DNA from: Salegentibacter mishustinae
GTDB taxonomy: Bacteria > Bacteroidota > Bacteroidia > Flavobacteriales > Flavobacteriaceae
Length of the DNA: 64,000 nucleotides
NCBI RefSeq assembly: GCF_002900095.1
Contig: NZ_LLKN01000002.1
Location: forward strand, 310,001 to 374,000
Direction of reading: 5' to 3'
This document shows, in pieces, positions 62,107 to 64,000 of this stretch. Under the pieces are notes generated by a model that ran no database searches, had not been told where the DNA came from, and worked only from the letters and a program-made list of their open reading frames with translations. The translations under genes and the position numbers were made by a program. Numbering within the stretch: position 1 is the first letter of the stretch; each line of letters starts with the position of its first letter.

Positions 62107-63129
62107 TTAAAATTCGTAGACGAGGCCCACGCCAAGCATTTGTTTAAACTGAACCCTGGGCCCGGTTGTTTCCAATTCCCCGTCCCCATTAGTATCTTCT
62201 TTAAACTTTACATCGTCGTCGTATCGCAAGTGAGAACCAACATTGGCTTTTATAAAGTCGTTTACTTTTAAGTTCACATTTAGCTGCCATTCCACATCGA
62301 TATTTCCAAATTTGTTCAGGTAATCTGAATACAGACTCAACTGGTTATCCAGCTCAACATTTTCAAAAACTTCTTTTGAGAAATCGCTGGTGACCAGGAA
62401 TCCAAATTCTGTTCTCACTTTTTCTCCTTCTTCCACAATATTGCCAAGCGTATCCCGAACTGCACCGGTAACACCAAACATTCCTTCATTGGCCAACCTT
62501 TGGTCTAAAACAAAAGTTGATTTTTGGGTAACAGGAGAAATATATACTTTAAGATCTTCTACAGGATCTGAATATTCACTACCAATACCCAGAAATAGAT
62601 AGCCGGGAGCCATAAATTTAGAGATGGGACTATCGGCATCAGGATATTTGTACCCGTTAGTAAATTGGGTGTTAAAGTTAAATTTTGCGGAGTAAAACCA
62701 ATTGGAGATCGAATCTTTTCTATACCCGAAAGAAGAATTGAAACGCAATTCATCTTCAGTTTTTCTAAGTTCCTGGCCTTCCTGGGAGTTAATCCCGTAA
62801 CGCACTATTGCTTTATTCCGCCAATTGAGATCGTCCTTTTTATAATTTCTTTCCAGGTTACCATAAACTAATGCCGAAATTGAATTATTTCCCCCGGCAT
62901 TCCAGTTAACAAAAGCTACCTCACTAAGGTTCACTCCAACTTCGTTTTTCTCTGTCCAAAAAGTAACCACAACAGAGTCTACCTGGGTTTCAGGCGGTAC
63001 TACTTTAAGAGAATCTGAAGGTTTTATTGTATCGCTATAATTGTCAGGATAGTAATCTGAAATTGAATTTTTTGCGGTTAAATTTAAGTGAATTAAGCAA
63101 GCTAAAAGACATAAGGCTTTGATTTTCAT
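62107..63129 (-). CDS. DUF3078 outer-membrane-type protein
   Basis: A 340-residue protein with signal peptide (MKIKALCLLACLIHLNLTA) and a beta-rich body: VGVNLSEVAFVNWNAGGNNS, then RNKAIVRYGINSQ, and a final aromatic strand MLGVGLVYEF, the usual end of an outer-membrane barrel. DUF3078 is widespread in Bacteroidota with unknown role. It follows dxs on the same strand. Confidence 0.87.
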   Translation of the reverse strand: MKIKALCLLACLIHLNLTAKNSISDYYPDNYSDTIKPSDSLKVVPPETQVDSVVVTFWTEKNEVGVNLSEVAFVNWNAGGNNSISALVYGNLERNYKKDDLNWRNKAIVRYGINSQEGQELRKTEDELRFNSSFGYRKDSISNWFYSAKFNFNTQFTNGYKYPDADSPISKFMAPGYLFLGIGSEYSDPVEDLKVYISPVTQKSTFVLDQRLANEGMFGVTGAVRDTLGNIVEEGEKVRTEFGFLVTSDFSKEVFENVELDNQLSLYSDYLNKFGNIDVEWQLNVNLKVNDFIKANVGSHLRYDDDVKFKEDTNGDGELETTGPRVQFKQMLGVGLVYEF

Positions 63130-63160
63130 TAGTTAATTAAGATTTTTCGGAATTGCAAAA

Positions 63161-64000
63161 CTAAAGATTTTGAACAAGAGAGACTATCTCTTCCTCAATA
63201 TATTGAACGTTAATTTTTGCAATTTCTTGTAACTCATCTATATTTCCCTGCTCGATGAATTCATCTGGCAAACCTAAATTTCTAATTTTCGCCTTATAAT
63301 CGTATTTTGCGGCAAATTCTAAAACCGCAGAACCAAAACCTCCGGTCACTACGCCGTCTTCTAAAGTAATAATCGCTTTATATTTTTTGAATACAGAATG
63401 CAAAACCTCTTCATCTAGAGGTTTTACAAAACGCATATCATAATGGCCTATCATTTCGTTTTTTACCTTTTTTATAGCTTTGGTGGCGTTTTGCAACATA
63501 TTGCCAATACTTAATACAGCAATTCTATCTCCTTGCTGTAAGCAGCGGGCTTTTCCTATTTCTATTTCTTCAAAAGGGGTTTCCCACTCTTCTTGAACTC
63601 CTCTTCCTCTTGGATATCTTATTGCCATAGGAAGCTTTAAATCAAGCTGCGCGGTATATAACAAATTTCTTAGTTCAGTTTCATTACTTGGAGCTGCAAT
63701 AATAATATTTGGAATACACCTTAAATAGGCGATATCAAAAACACCGTGGTGTGTGGCGCCATCTTCTCCCACGAGTCCTGCCCTATCCAGACAAAAGACA
63801 ACAGGAAGTTTTTGCAATGCGACATCGTGAATTACCTGATCGTAGGCGCGCTGGAGGAAAGTAGAATAAATAGCACAAAAAACCACAAACCCCTGGGTAG
63901 CCATCCCTGCTGAAAGCGTAACTGCATGTTGTTCGGCTATCCCCACATCAAATGCTCTTTCAGGAAATGCCTGCATCATAAACTTCAAGGAGCTTCCTGT
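63161..64000 (-). CDS. dxs: 1-deoxy-D-xylulose-5-phosphate synthase, C-terminal part
   Basis: First enzyme of the MEP isoprenoid pathway, a thiamine diphosphate enzyme. The window ends inside the gene. The visible part, about 275 to 280 residues, begins near FPERAFDVGIAEQHAVTLSAG (transketolase pyrimidine domain) and continues with VFCLDRAGLVGEDGATHHGV (active-site loop) and the C-terminal transketolase domain (ITLEDGVVTGGFGSAVLEFA). The reading frame stays open to base 64000, so the gene is cut by the window edge and not truncated. Confidence 0.95.
   Translation of the reverse strand, partial: TGSSLKFMMQAFPERAFDVGIAEQHAVTLSAGMATQGFVVFCAIYSTFLQRAYDQVIHDVALQKLPVVFCLDRAGLVGEDGATHHGVFDIAYLRCIPNIIIAAPSNETELRNLLYTAQLDLKLPMAIRYPRGRGVQEEWETPFEEIEIGKARCLQQGDRIAVLSIGNMLQNATKAIKKVKNEMIGHYDMRFVKPLDEEVLHSVFKKYKAIITLEDGVVTGGFGSAVLEFAAKYDYKAKIRNLGLPDEFIEQGNIDELQEIAKINVQYIEEEIVSLVQNL

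Overview
The window looks like a chromosome segment of a marine or sediment Flavobacteriaceae (Bacteroidota). It is AT-rich, has promoters of the TAnnTTTG type, carries a SusC/SusD pair, and encodes many Bacteroidota families (DUF4286, DUF3078, DUF3109, HTTM, Ctc-type L25, signal peptidase I of over 500 aa). I assign this by family content and style, not by any database match.

Layout. (1) 1-11.9 kb is core chromosome, mostly minus strand: mgtE, rsmA, DUF4286, a TPR lipid-export-type secreted protein, serS, HTTM, ribF, pth, rplY, prs, then CIA30 and a tRNA-Leu(CAA). (2) 11.85-49.27 kb is a genomic island of about 37.4 kb. It starts at the 3' end of the tRNA-Leu with an IntDOT-like tyrosine recombinase. 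It ends at a second, 17-bp near-identical copy of the tRNA end (16/17) followed by a terminator. (3) 49.3-64 kb returns to ordinary chromosome: lipoprotein, PAS protein, HupE-like protein, dCMP deaminase, S41 protease, MarC, DUF3109, DUF4412, a ribonucleotide reductase R2-like protein with damaged metal site, dGTPase, DUF3078 and the C-terminal part of dxs.

Inside the island there are three blocks. The left block (12-26 kb) is a SusC-SusD-metallophosphoesterase-GDPD operon, which reads as uptake and breakdown of phosphodiesters, followed by small stress and housekeeping genes (DoxX, TMEM175, two pirins, GNAT, Crp/Fnr) and a large signal peptidase I. The middle block (30.9-33.6 kb) is a two-gene operon: an extended ECF sigma factor translationally coupled to a Cas12f/TnpB-like protein. 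That protein has lost all three RuvC acidic residues and its zinc-ribbon C-terminus. Directly downstream lies a GC-richer string of hairpins that looks like a guide-RNA scaffold. This matches the recently reported concept of RNA-guided transcription by nuclease-dead Cas12f with a sigma factor in Bacteroidota. I could not find its target in the window.

The right block (33.7-48.5 kb) is, in my reading, an integron-like gene-cassette array with no integrase beside it. Twelve plus-strand genes sit in eleven units separated by imperfect palindromes of about 122-136 bp. Each unit begins GTTGnnnnn and ends with the reverse complement of its own beginning. This is the signature expected if each unit can exist as a circle whose ends form one attC-like hairpin. 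The cassettes carry likely defence genes (short Argonaute with an SMEK-APAZ partner, a HEPN protein, a GHKL ATPase-nuclease) and other accessory genes (cupin, EEP-family phosphatase/nuclease, lipocalin-like and DUF6624-like lipoproteins, a methyltransferase, DUF2306, UPF0158). Two IS110-family elements sit in or against these palindromes.

The main candidates for new biology are the cassette array with its covarying ends, the nuclease-dead Cas12f-sigma operon with its unassigned guide, and the R2-like protein beside dGTPase.
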